A stretch of DNA of 64,000 bases from an uncultured Flammeovirgaceae bacterium (GTDB lineage Bacteria > Bacteroidota > Bacteroidia > Cytophagales > Cyclobacteriaceae): the NCBI GenBank assembly GCA_937884755.1, contig CAKZYJ010000357.1, positions 1 to 64,000 on the forward strand, given 5' to 3'. The notes beneath the pieces are model-generated. The model was not told the DNA's origin and ran no database searches. It saw nothing but the letters and a program-made list of their open reading frames with translations. Both the position numbers and the translations under genes were made by a program. Below are positions 37,116 through 45,280 of the stretch, one piece after another. The first letter of the stretch is position 1. Each line of letters starts with the position of its first letter.

Positions 37116-38975
37116 ATGGAGTATTCCCGAAGTAGAATTAAACACCGATTAGTCAAATACGTGGCCGACCTTTGGGGGGACAAGCAGGCCGATTTGGATG
37201 GGTGTGACCCCCTGATTGAGTTGTTGTTGGGTGCCTGCGCCGTAGAATTTGAGCGCACTGGCAACCAAATTGTCTCCTCCCAAAGCCGGATATTAGAAAA
37301 GCTAGCGCACTTATTATTACCGGAGAGCCTTACCATTCCTCGTCCGGCCCACGCTGTAATGCACGCTTCAGCCGTAGAGCCTCGCCATACGCTAAAAACA
37401 GTAGATCAGTTTTCCTTCGACAAGGAAGTAGTGAACCCAGCTAAACCAACCGAAGTAGCTACCAAGTCTGTCTTTTTTTCTCCTACCTCGCCACTGACCA
37501 TTCTTGACGGAAATATCCGCTACCTAGGCTTCGGCAACCGACTGATGGAGTATACTACTACTAATCTGCGAGAACAGCTAGCCGTTACCAAACGAGACAA
37601 AAAATTTTCTAATCAGGAAGTGTGGCTGGGCATCAAACTTAGCCGGGATTTGAAAGAGCTTTCTGAACTTACTTTCTTCTTCGATTGGGCTAGTAATCCC
37701 GACAAGGAGAAATACTTTAATTTACTACCGCTTACCCGTATTTCGGTGGGTGAAGTTGAGATGAAAATCAAATCTGGCTACAGTACCTCGGTAGAAGATA
37801 GAATCAGTAAGCTGCGTCGTGACTTGATTGGTGAGTGGGATATACTTCCTAAAATTGAAGATCAGGTTAATCAGCTATACGAGCATCACTTTATCACGGC
37901 GAGTTCTTCATCACTGGACATTAAACATTACCTCAGTAAATATCCATCTGAGTTTGAGAATCATTTTGATACTAAGGCCCTCGATAAATTTGATGAAAAA
38001 TTACTTTGGTGCCGCATTACGCTACCCCAATTGATTCCGCAAAAAGCGATTGAGGAAATGCAATGCGCTATTAACTGCTTTCCGGTTTGCAATCGCCAGT
38101 TTGTTGATAACCGCCGTCCCTATCGTTTAGATAAAAGCCTCAACATTGTTCCGTTAAAAGTTGAGGACTATTTTCTCTCAGTTAACGAAGTCACTTCTGG
38201 AAGGGGAAAACCCATGCAAGCAGTTCCGTTTTACAACATTCAGCAACTGGAGCCAGGGACATTTGCTATCCGGAAAGAACGAGTAGCTCGGTTTGACCAG
38301 CGTAATGCCAAAGAGATGTTAAACTACGTGTTGGAATTGATGCGGGACGAAGCTGCCGCTTTTGCTGCAACGAGTGCCACAATCAGTTCTAAAGACGTTA
38401 TTGAGTTGGAGCAGCAACTAAATCGGATAGAAAATAATCTCGCGAAAAAAACCTTAGAGGAAGATGTTGATCAATACCTGGTATTGAAGCCAGGAAAAGC
38501 GCGTGATGTTTACGTTTCTTACTGGACCACCACCGGCGCTCAGGGTAATCAAGTACCCGCAGGCAGTCAGCTTAAAACCCGTTCGGTTGATTTTAATTCC
38601 TCTACATTAGTAACTATGACCACCTCCTACGGAGGAAAAAATAAGCCGTCAGAACAGGAGAAGCTTTTTGCTTTTAGAAGCAATTTGCTTTCCCGAGGGC
38701 GTATCGTAACCCGCGAAGACCTGAAAGCTGCCTGTTACGCCGAACTGGGTGATAGTATCGCCCATGTGGAAGTAAAGAAAGGTTTTGAGAATGCGTCTTC
38801 CACCAAACAGGGACTCATGCGGGTGTTGGATGTATTCCTAACCCCTAGTGAACAAGAAACTCTTGCAGAAGATGAATGGGCAAAAATCAGTGCGGAGTTA
38901 GCTATGAGTTTGGAACGTCGCTCATCCATATTCCTACCAATTAGAGTTCGGGTAGTGCAACCTGTAAATTCATAA
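37116..38975 (+). CDS. tssF: T6SS baseplate protein TssF
   Basis: The 619-residue protein has the conserved TssF start (ADLWGDKQADLDGCDPLIELLLGACAVEFER) and the HLLLPESLTIPRPAHAVMHA segment. The long central and C-terminal part (with SRGRIVTREDLKAACYAELG near residue 525) resembles the gp6-like wedge fold of the family. With TssG, TssE and TssK it forms the baseplate wedge. Length is in the family range. The stop is one base before the tssG start, so translation is probably coupled. Confidence 0.92.
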   Translation: MEYSRSRIKHRLVKYVADLWGDKQADLDGCDPLIELLLGACAVEFERTGNQIVSSQSRILEKLAHLLLPESLTIPRPAHAVMHASAVEPRHTLKTVDQFSFDKEVVNPAKPTEVATKSVFFSPTSPLTILDGNIRYLGFGNRLMEYTTTNLREQLAVTKRDKKFSNQEVWLGIKLSRDLKELSELTFFFDWASNPDKEKYFNLLPLTRISVGEVEMKIKSGYSTSVEDRISKLRRDLIGEWDILPKIEDQVNQLYEHHFITASSSSLDIKHYLSKYPSEFENHFDTKALDKFDEKLLWCRITLPQLIPQKAIEEMQCAINCFPVCNRQFVDNRRPYRLDKSLNIVPLKVEDYFLSVNEVTSGRGKPMQAVPFYNIQQLEPGTFAIRKERVARFDQRNAKEMLNYVLELMRDEAAAFAATSATISSKDVIELEQQLNRIENNLAKKTLEEDVDQYLVLKPGKARDVYVSYWTTTGAQGNQVPAGSQLKTRSVDFNSSTLVTMTTSYGGKNKPSEQEKLFAFRSNLLSRGRIVTREDLKAACYAELGDSIAHVEVKKGFENASSTKQGLMRVLDVFLTPSEQETLAEDEWAKISAELAMSLERRSSIFLPIRVRVVQPVNS

Positions 38976-38976
38976 T

Positions 38977-39921
38977 ATGAACAATGCTACCAAATCGGAT
39001 TTAAAGGAGCTACCCATAAAACTAAAGCTAGATTTATACGCTGAAGTAGTAATTGCAGCACTTATTGAACAAGGGCGGTTGAATGCTGAAAAACTATATG
39101 TACGGCCCAAGGGTACCTTTTATCGGAGTTTTCAGTTTGATCTGGCTAAGATAGATGTGTTGGAAGATAAGCAGTTGGGGGATAGGTCGGTATTTGCGGA
39201 TGTGAATCGCGAGGGGTTGTATGACATGCTGCCCGAAGGTATTTTTCATAAAAATTTGAGAAAGACTAAGCATATTGATACGCAGGAGTCGGTACAGGAA
39301 CTGGAATTACATAAGAAGGAAGAGAAGCATGCACGGCAGTTTTTTCTTCCACTAGAGCAGATGTTCTATCAGCAACGCATTGCGATTGAAATAGAAGAGC
39401 AAAGGTCCCTGATTGGGCTTTCCGAAACAATTGTAGAGGAATTGATTAGCAACTTCTGGAATATTTCGCTTAAATTGACTTATTACCAGTCGCTTTGCTT
39501 AGTCTACATGCTGCCGATGATCCATAAAATAGTAGGAAATTTTCCACTGACTGAGCAGTGCTTGCAAATATTATTACAGGTGCCGGTCTCAATATCACGA
39601 GGTGAAATAGCCGTTGAACCCATTGTTCAGGAGAGCAATAAGCTAGGAAGCCTTTGCCTGGGTGGTGATTTTATCTTAAACGATGAAGGAGTACATGACC
39701 TTCGTCCGGTTGTTATTGAGTTAGGTCCTTTGGGTGAGCAACCGCTGGCAGATTATTTTCCCCAAGGAAGCCTAGAAGACTATCTGAACTTACTGACCTC
39801 TTATTTCATTCCCGCCACACTGGATTGGAAATTTGAATTAATTCCGAATTCAGAAGAAAAGTTTTTTGAATTAGGCGACATTCATCAAAAAGGAATACTA
39901 AATTATACGACAGTTATTTAA
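38977..39921 (+). CDS. tssG: T6SS baseplate protein TssG
   Basis: This 314-residue protein is assigned from position between tssF and tssK and from the family-like N-terminal region with YVRPKGTFYRSFQFDLAKIDV and a Leu-rich C-terminal fold (GPLGEQPLADYFPQGSLEDYLNLLTSYFIPATLDWKFEL). In the T6SS baseplate one TssG clamps two TssF copies to TssE. Sequence conservation in TssG is low, so the call is slightly weaker than for tssF. It follows tssF without a gap and precedes tssK by 12 bases. Confidence 0.82.
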   Translation: MNNATKSDLKELPIKLKLDLYAEVVIAALIEQGRLNAEKLYVRPKGTFYRSFQFDLAKIDVLEDKQLGDRSVFADVNREGLYDMLPEGIFHKNLRKTKHIDTQESVQELELHKKEEKHARQFFLPLEQMFYQQRIAIEIEEQRSLIGLSETIVEELISNFWNISLKLTYYQSLCLVYMLPMIHKIVGNFPLTEQCLQILLQVPVSISRGEIAVEPIVQESNKLGSLCLGGDFILNDEGVHDLRPVVIELGPLGEQPLADYFPQGSLEDYLNLLTSYFIPATLDWKFELIPNSEEKFFELGDIHQKGILNYTTVI

Positions 39922-39933
39922 TCAAACTACTAT

Positions 39934-41109
39934 ATGCATCCTAACTTACGGAAGTCCGCAGTAAATTGGATAGACGGGATGAAAGTGAATAAAATGCACT
40001 TTCAGCAAACTGAGGAATGGATTATCGACTACCTGAAAGATGTAGTTGCGGTTAATCTCAATGACTATAATTATGGGTTACTTCCTTCGGCTGAAGGTGA
40101 AGGCACTTCGTTAAATCTTCAAGTAGAGGTGGAGCAAACCCAATTTGTTCGGGCTACCCTGCTTTCTTGCCGGGCAATTACTCGAGGAGGTATTCGCATA
40201 GAAATCACTCCGTTTATCAGTAAACAGTTTAACCTAGACAAAAATCTGTTAGAGGTCAATTTTAACCTAAAGGAGGCCACTAATCAACAATACGATATAG
40301 TCGTTACAGTGAATCCATTTTCTCGTATTCCCGCGGGCGATCCTGATCCGGAAGAGCATCCGCTACGTCATCCCTTCACTTTACCTAATTATACGGTAGA
40401 CGTGATTCCTTCCTCCCATATTAATACGGAAGAGTTCAGCACCTATCATTTAACCCTGGGAAGATTCAGGGTTGTAGCCGGCGAAGTACAAATTATGGAG
40501 TATACTCCACCCTGTACGCAGGTGCTTAGTCATTTACCTCTAGTGCAGAAATACCGTGATTTTGAAAAACTGTTATACAGTATTCGGAACAGTCTAACTC
40601 AGTATATTAAAAAGGCCAGAGGTGCTGACAGCAATAGCGTAAACCATGACTTGCTAGCACTTGCTGAAAGTACTTTAATGAGTATTGCTATTTTTCAGGA
40701 CGAATTTGCTATTGACCTACCGCATAAACCGCCGGTAGAGCTATATAAGTTTTTTGTACGCTTTGTCCGGCTGATCTCTACCGAGTTAAACTGTATGCCG
40801 GAAGATGACCGGCTTCTAGTTTATAACACGCTCAATCAGAATTTTGCGGCTGGTACTTTTGAAAATATCGTAACTGCGGTATTAGACCTTAAATACTCTC
40901 ATCGAGAAATACATCAGACATTAGAAAAGCTGCATACTGAAATAGCTAAAATTAATGAGGTTGTAAGCAAGCTTCCCTTTAATATTAGTTCCACCCATTA
41001 TCAACCTCCCAAGCCACCGACACCCCAACCACCTCCACCTCCTGTTGAAGAACCACCCAAAAAGAGTGGCCCCACGGTGAAGATTTTCCGAGGCGGCCAA
41101 CGGTTATAA
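39934..41109 (+). CDS. tssK: T6SS baseplate-to-membrane connector TssK
   Basis: The 391-residue protein has the TssK signature at its N terminus (NWIDGMKVNKMHFQQTEEWI) and a LSCRAITRGGIRIEITPFIS strand region. Its all-helical middle and end are typical of the family. The C terminus is unusual: an extended Pro-rich tail (PPKPPTPQPPPPPVEEPPKK, about 365-385) before VKIFRGGQRL. In other T6SSs the TssK C-terminal domain docks onto TssL of the membrane complex, which is not found here, so the tail is a candidate contact to a different anchor. It is the last gene of the operon. Confidence 0.88.
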   Translation: MHPNLRKSAVNWIDGMKVNKMHFQQTEEWIIDYLKDVVAVNLNDYNYGLLPSAEGEGTSLNLQVEVEQTQFVRATLLSCRAITRGGIRIEITPFISKQFNLDKNLLEVNFNLKEATNQQYDIVVTVNPFSRIPAGDPDPEEHPLRHPFTLPNYTVDVIPSSHINTEEFSTYHLTLGRFRVVAGEVQIMEYTPPCTQVLSHLPLVQKYRDFEKLLYSIRNSLTQYIKKARGADSNSVNHDLLALAESTLMSIAIFQDEFAIDLPHKPPVELYKFFVRFVRLISTELNCMPEDDRLLVYNTLNQNFAAGTFENIVTAVLDLKYSHREIHQTLEKLHTEIAKINEVVSKLPFNISSTHYQPPKPPTPQPPPPPVEEPPKKSGPTVKIFRGGQRL

Positions 41110-41189
41110 GAGTTGTGTCAGTCAGCTATGCGGAAAATCATAAAAGGATGTGAACTAGGCTACTACTTTATCTCATAAGAGAAATACGT

Positions 41190-41205
41190 GATGTTTGAGA
41201 ACATC
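41190..41205. terminator. Hairpin after the T6SS operon
   Basis: GATGTT (41190-41195) and AACATC (41200-41205) flank a 4-base loop, 80 bases after the tssK stop. There is no T-tract beside it. It may mark the 3' end of the operon transcript, but the evidence is weak. Confidence 0.3.
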
Positions 41206-41324
41206 TGATTGTGTCTGCCGAGACTGAGAAAATAGTCGTTGAGCCTGACTTCACCTGCTTGTAAATTGTGATTTTTTTTGTCATATTGATTGGCGGATAC
41301 ATTCATTTTTATTTTATAAATCTT

Positions 41325-41897
41325 ATGAACATTTTTAAGCTCAACCTGCTTGTCAGCCTAACTGCCATTATTACTTTTATTCAGTGCCAGGAAGAAGAAG
41401 AACCGGCGATTAACCTGTTGCAGAATAGTAACATAGAAGACGGAACTAACCGACCTAGTGACTGGCTAATGCCTCCTAGTAGTGATCAGCAACCTTTTGA
41501 CCTTAGCTGGTCAGATGAAGAAGCTTTTTCACCCCAAAAAGCGCTGAAAATTAGTAACCAAACTGAAAATGAACCCGATGATTTTTCTTACTGGGCTCAG
41601 GTAGTACGGCAAAATATTCCTCACGGCAGAAATATTACGCTACGAACAATGATCAAAGGCAATCTGACCGGTCAAGGCTTATCCTTAGTAATACGAACAG
41701 ATGGTAGTGACGGTCAGTTACAGTTTGTTACCACCTGGGGCGAAACCAGCATTACGGGAGACTTCGATTGGACGGAATACAGCGTTAGCCTGGAAAACGT
41801 AGATGATGAGACAAATACGATATTTATTTTCCTGCTTTACAATTCAGAAACTACCGGCGAAGTCTATTTTGATGATGTGACCCTTACGGTGGACTAA
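41325..41897 (+). CDS. Lipoprotein with a jelly-roll (carbohydrate-binding-like) domain
   Basis: The protein of 190 residues is started at the ATG at 41325; the earlier in-frame ATG at 41268 would precede the signal peptide by 19 residues. It has a lipobox-like end (TFIQC, Cys about 20), an acidic linker, then a beta-sandwich region whose pattern (W at the start, FSYWAQVVRQN, NITLRTMIKGNLTGQGLSLVIR, TGEVYFDDVTLTVD) resembles carbohydrate-binding modules. The same pattern is seen in the C-terminal region of the metalloprotease-like gene at 41894, which overlaps it tail to tail by 4 bases. Target ligand unknown. Confidence 0.65.
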   Translation: MNIFKLNLLVSLTAIITFIQCQEEEEPAINLLQNSNIEDGTNRPSDWLMPPSSDQQPFDLSWSDEEAFSPQKALKISNQTENEPDDFSYWAQVVRQNIPHGRNITLRTMIKGNLTGQGLSLVIRTDGSDGQLQFVTTWGETSITGDFDWTEYSVSLENVDDETNTIFIFLLYNSETTGEVYFDDVTLTVD

Positions 41898-42916
41898 GAC
41901 GGCTCTTCGATTACAATCAATTCTACATCGGTAAACTCGGCCTCTCCGGTAGTGCCTGGTAACATCACTAGAATTATTACTATATGGGATGTTTTTCGGG
42001 AAAAACAAGGAATTGTCAACTCCCGAGTATCATTGCTAAACTTGCCAGTTGCAGGATCATCTTCAGATGTTAGAAATAGGTACTCTTCTAATTCAGCCCC
42101 AGTTGCGCTTACAGGATTATGGTAGGCTCGGGCTACAATGGCTACCCCTGGTCCGGTAAGCCCTTCGGCATTAATGGTTGCTCTAAAAGTCACATCAGAG
42201 CATTCGGGGAAATTAGGGTTTGAGAACGTCCGATGCCAGTATCCGGTATTTTCGGTATTCTTGTTATTAGATTCGATAGAAAAGCGAAACCTTTCGTTAG
42301 CCGGCGTTCCGGCTTCTCCGGTGTAGTTATCGTTATCCGAATAAAAAAACCAGTTACCGTCTCCCTCAAATGCGCGGTAGAAAATTGGGTTGGTACGGAA
42401 GGTTTGGGGGAAACGGATGCATTGGTCGGCGGCTGCTACTCGGTCGACTAGTTCCGAAATATAGTAGTCTCTTTTTTCGTTAGATTCAGAGTAAGTATTT
42501 CCAATCCGGGTGGTCATTAGCGATAGAGGGGAACCATCACAGAGTTGAGCCTCATCGTGCCTCCGGTTAAGAAAAGCGTGGCCTATTTCGTGAAAGAACA
42601 AGCGCTCCCGCTGAATATCATTCATGGTAGCCCAACCGCAACTGGGGTCGGTAGAAATTTCAATTCGGCGAATATTGTTGTTGAAGTAATTGGAGAACCC
42701 CATCCCGCAAAAACTATCATCCGGGGTCTCGACTCTATCCACATACTCTGCTTCCACTTCGGACAGGTTCAAATTGTACCCTCGCTTGCTGGCTTCTTCT
42801 TCAAAACGGTCCAGATAAATTCTCAGATCAGGTAGTTCTGAAGAAGTATTATCATCCTGACAAGCTCCTAAACTAACAACTACAAAAAGTCCCAGAATAC
42901 GGTTAAAAAAGTTCAT
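41894..42916 (-). CDS. Putative zinc metalloprotease lipoprotein
   Basis: The 340-residue protein has a lipoprotein signal (VVSLGAC, Cys about 19) and a probable zinc site HEIGHAFLNRRHDEAQLC (HExxH with a third His seven residues on, about residues 109-120), with a downstream LSLMTTRI that may be the Met-turn of metzincin-like enzymes. The C-terminal region (about 190-335) is a beta-sandwich like that of the neighbouring lipoprotein (GEAEFTDVELIV at the end). It should be anchored outside the cytoplasm. The tail-to-tail overlap with the partner gene at 41897 is shown by their stops. The peptide target is unknown. Confidence 0.7.
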   Translation of the reverse strand: MNFFNRILGLFVVVSLGACQDDNTSSELPDLRIYLDRFEEEASKRGYNLNLSEVEAEYVDRVETPDDSFCGMGFSNYFNNNIRRIEISTDPSCGWATMNDIQRERLFFHEIGHAFLNRRHDEAQLCDGSPLSLMTTRIGNTYSESNEKRDYYISELVDRVAAADQCIRFPQTFRTNPIFYRAFEGDGNWFFYSDNDNYTGEAGTPANERFRFSIESNNKNTENTGYWHRTFSNPNFPECSDVTFRATINAEGLTGPGVAIVARAYHNPVSATGAELEEYLFLTSEDDPATGKFSNDTRELTIPCFSRKTSHIVIILVMLPGTTGEAEFTDVELIVIEEPS

Positions 42917-42997
42917 GTAATTACAGTTAAAAATTGTCCAATAAAGATATAACTATTGGAAAATTCTGCAAGCTATGAACCGTACTAAAAAATCTAG

Positions 42998-43591
42998 TTA
43001 TTGCTTCTTTGGCGGATTAATCATGATGTGGGCGCGATGGGTGCCAGGGTCCATGATCCAGGGCATACCGGGCGCTTCGGGGCTAAGGGGTAGGCCAGTA
43101 CTAGCTGCGGTAGCGTAGGGAATGTACACTACATAACGGAAGTCAGGTTCGGTCACCTCGCCGGTGGCGGCATCGTAGCGCTCGGCCGGAGCCGTTAATA
43201 CATAAAGCGTAGTAGGGTCGTCGGGCATCTTGAGCGAGCCGCCCTTTACTTCTTCTTCCCGCATATCAAATATTTCCTGGGTAGATTTTCCTTCTTTTCT
43301 CAGGTCGCGCCCCCGCTGCATGAAGGGTTCCAGATCGCGGTGATAGCTGGAGACGCTAAAGCCTTTCTGATCGGGGTTATCGGCAATGCATACCATTTCG
43401 TTAGTACCCTCCCGGATTACTAGCAGTTCGCCGTTGCTGTCGTATCCGTAAACGGTTGCGTCTTCACGGAGCTCTTCCGGAGCTGCCAGCACCGCCGTTT
43501 TTATCTGTAACTCAGCATTGGGCACTGAACTTTGCCCTACACAAGATAAGGTAATAGCTACCAGCGCAAAACTAAAGAAATAGGTTTTCAT
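42998..43591 (-). CDS. Exported hypothetical protein
   Basis: This 197-residue protein has an N-terminal signal that may be a lipoprotein signal (TLSCVGQ, Cys about 17), then a mixed alpha/beta body with FSVSSYHRDLEPFMQRGRDL and a C-terminal GTHRAHIMINPP motif. I do not recognise a named family. The gene is monocistronic on the - strand, upstream of the metalloprotease gene by 82 bases and downstream of the sulfatase by about 120. A periplasmic or outer membrane place is likely. Confidence 0.65.
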   Translation of the reverse strand: MKTYFFSFALVAITLSCVGQSSVPNAELQIKTAVLAAPEELREDATVYGYDSNGELLVIREGTNEMVCIADNPDQKGFSVSSYHRDLEPFMQRGRDLRKEGKSTQEIFDMREEEVKGGSLKMPDDPTTLYVLTAPAERYDAATGEVTEPDFRYVVYIPYATAASTGLPLSPEAPGMPWIMDPGTHRAHIMINPPKKQ

Positions 43592-43711
43592 AGGTTTAGT
43601 AATTGTAGTACGGTTAGCAGATCGTCTTGATACTCTGGCTAAACTCCTTCACTAGAGTAAGCTTAGATTTTGCCTAAAAATAAGCAATGTCGCCAACATT
43701 CCTACGATACA

Positions 43712-45226
43712 TCAGGGTAAAGTACCACTAGTCAGTTCGCGATACATAGGTTCTAAATCAAGCGTATCTTCAAACTGTTGCTGTAATGCCAGTAGATCCT
43801 CGAACAAACTGGCTACTTCATCAACGTAGTCTGGATCATCGGCCAAATCAGTAAGTTCTTTCGGGTCTTCTTTCAGATTATACAATAGCACCTCATTGGC
43901 CTGAGGATACACAATCAGCTTCATATCGTCTTTTCGGATCATTCGCTGGTAGTTGATATAGCCACCGTAGATGGCATCGTATGGTCCTTGCTCAGTTTCT
44001 CCTTTCGCTAAACCCAGCAGACTATTAAACTCTACATAGTCCGGCTTTTCAATACCAGCCAGCTCCAGGCTAGAAGCCATCACATCCTGCAAATACACAT
44101 CCGTCTCTACCTGACGGTTTGCCGGAATATCCGGGCCAACGAGCATTAGCGGTACCCGAACGCTATGATCGTACATATTCTGTTTGCCCAACAGCCCGTG
44201 TCGTCCGACTGAAAGCCCATGATCGGCAGTAAAAAAGATGTAGGTGTTCTCCATTTTTCCGCTGGCTTCCAGCGCATCCAGAATCTCACCGATCTGCTGA
44301 TCCAGATGGGTAACAATGGCGTAGTATTCTTGCATATGCACTTTGGTAGCGTACTCGGTGCGGGGAAACGGGGCTAGAGCCTCATCGCGAAGCTTGGGAC
44401 CCAAACCAATTTCTTCTTCGTAGGGATAGCGGGGCATAAAGCTCTCTGGTAACGAAATACTATCGAGCGGATAACGATCCACAAATTCTTTAGGCGACTG
44501 CCGGGGGTCGTGGGGGGCATTAAACGCCAGGTACATAAAGAAGGGATCAGGTTGGGCCACGGCATCATTAACATAATCAAGTGCATCATCCTTCAACACC
44601 TCACTCCAGTGCTTACCGCCTTCCCAGAAGCCGCCCATGGCGGTATCGTAGGGAGACCAGGAGTTATCTTGTTCATTTTTAGGACGATTATACCCCAATG
44701 GCATAGTTTCCGGACTATCAAACGAGCCCTGGTCTCGAGAGTCATTAGGCATGCCCGGGCGGATATGACGAACGGTTTGGAATACGGATTCGGCTGGAGC
44801 GGCTACGTGCCACTTGCCAGTCATGTAGGTATTGTAGCCCGCCTGTTCCATTAGTTTTCCCCAGGTTTGGGTTAGAGCCAGAGAATCACCTTGTTGCCAG
44901 GCATCTTTGAACTGATTGGCTCGCCATACAGTACGCCCCGAAATCATCATGGAGCGGGAGGCTACGCAGATGGCTCCGTTCCAGCCGCCCATATTATAGG
45001 CATGGGTAAAAGTAGTACCGTTGTGTACCAGTCGATCCAGGTTGGGAGTTTCAATTTCCTCGTTGCCCAATGCCTGCACCGCAGTATACGTTTGATCGTC
45101 GGTGAAGATCAGTACGATATTAGGTGGAGAGTCTAAGGTTTGCTCCAGTTCGCTACTTTGAGTTGAACAAGAAATAGAAATGACTAACAAAATCAGTCCC
45201 GATAGGTACGAATAGATTGGATGCAT
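43712..45226 (-). CDS. Sulfatase (type I, formylglycine-dependent) lipoprotein
   Basis: The 504-residue protein has a lipoprotein signal (VISISCS, Cys20) and a sulfatase domain. It shows the metal-binding TDDQ (Asp43, Asp44), the formylglycine motif CVASRSMMISGR (Cys87, of the C-x-A-x-R type), KWHVA with catalytic Lys and His, and FTADHGLSVGRHGLLGKQNMYDHSVRVP near residue 330. The Cys must be oxidised by a maturase encoded elsewhere. It probably removes sulfate from an external glycan such as an algal polysaccharide. It has no susC/susD partner in the window, so the substrate is open. Confidence 0.92.
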   Translation of the reverse strand: MHPIYSYLSGLILLVISISCSTQSSELEQTLDSPPNIVLIFTDDQTYTAVQALGNEEIETPNLDRLVHNGTTFTHAYNMGGWNGAICVASRSMMISGRTVWRANQFKDAWQQGDSLALTQTWGKLMEQAGYNTYMTGKWHVAAPAESVFQTVRHIRPGMPNDSRDQGSFDSPETMPLGYNRPKNEQDNSWSPYDTAMGGFWEGGKHWSEVLKDDALDYVNDAVAQPDPFFMYLAFNAPHDPRQSPKEFVDRYPLDSISLPESFMPRYPYEEEIGLGPKLRDEALAPFPRTEYATKVHMQEYYAIVTHLDQQIGEILDALEASGKMENTYIFFTADHGLSVGRHGLLGKQNMYDHSVRVPLMLVGPDIPANRQVETDVYLQDVMASSLELAGIEKPDYVEFNSLLGLAKGETEQGPYDAIYGGYINYQRMIRKDDMKLIVYPQANEVLLYNLKEDPKELTDLADDPDYVDEVASLFEDLLALQQQFEDTLDLEPMYRELTSGTLP

Positions 45227-45280
45227 AGTAGTAGATTGATGAATGTACCCCGCTAACCAACGGTATTTCTGAACATATTA

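Noticed and set aside
23606-41109. Prophage tail or extracellular contractile injection system instead of T6SS
   Set aside because: TssK, TssF, TssG, a ClpV-type ATPase and separate TssB/TssC sheath proteins are all present, while phage capsid, terminase, tape-measure or eCIS-type sheath and ATPase genes are not.
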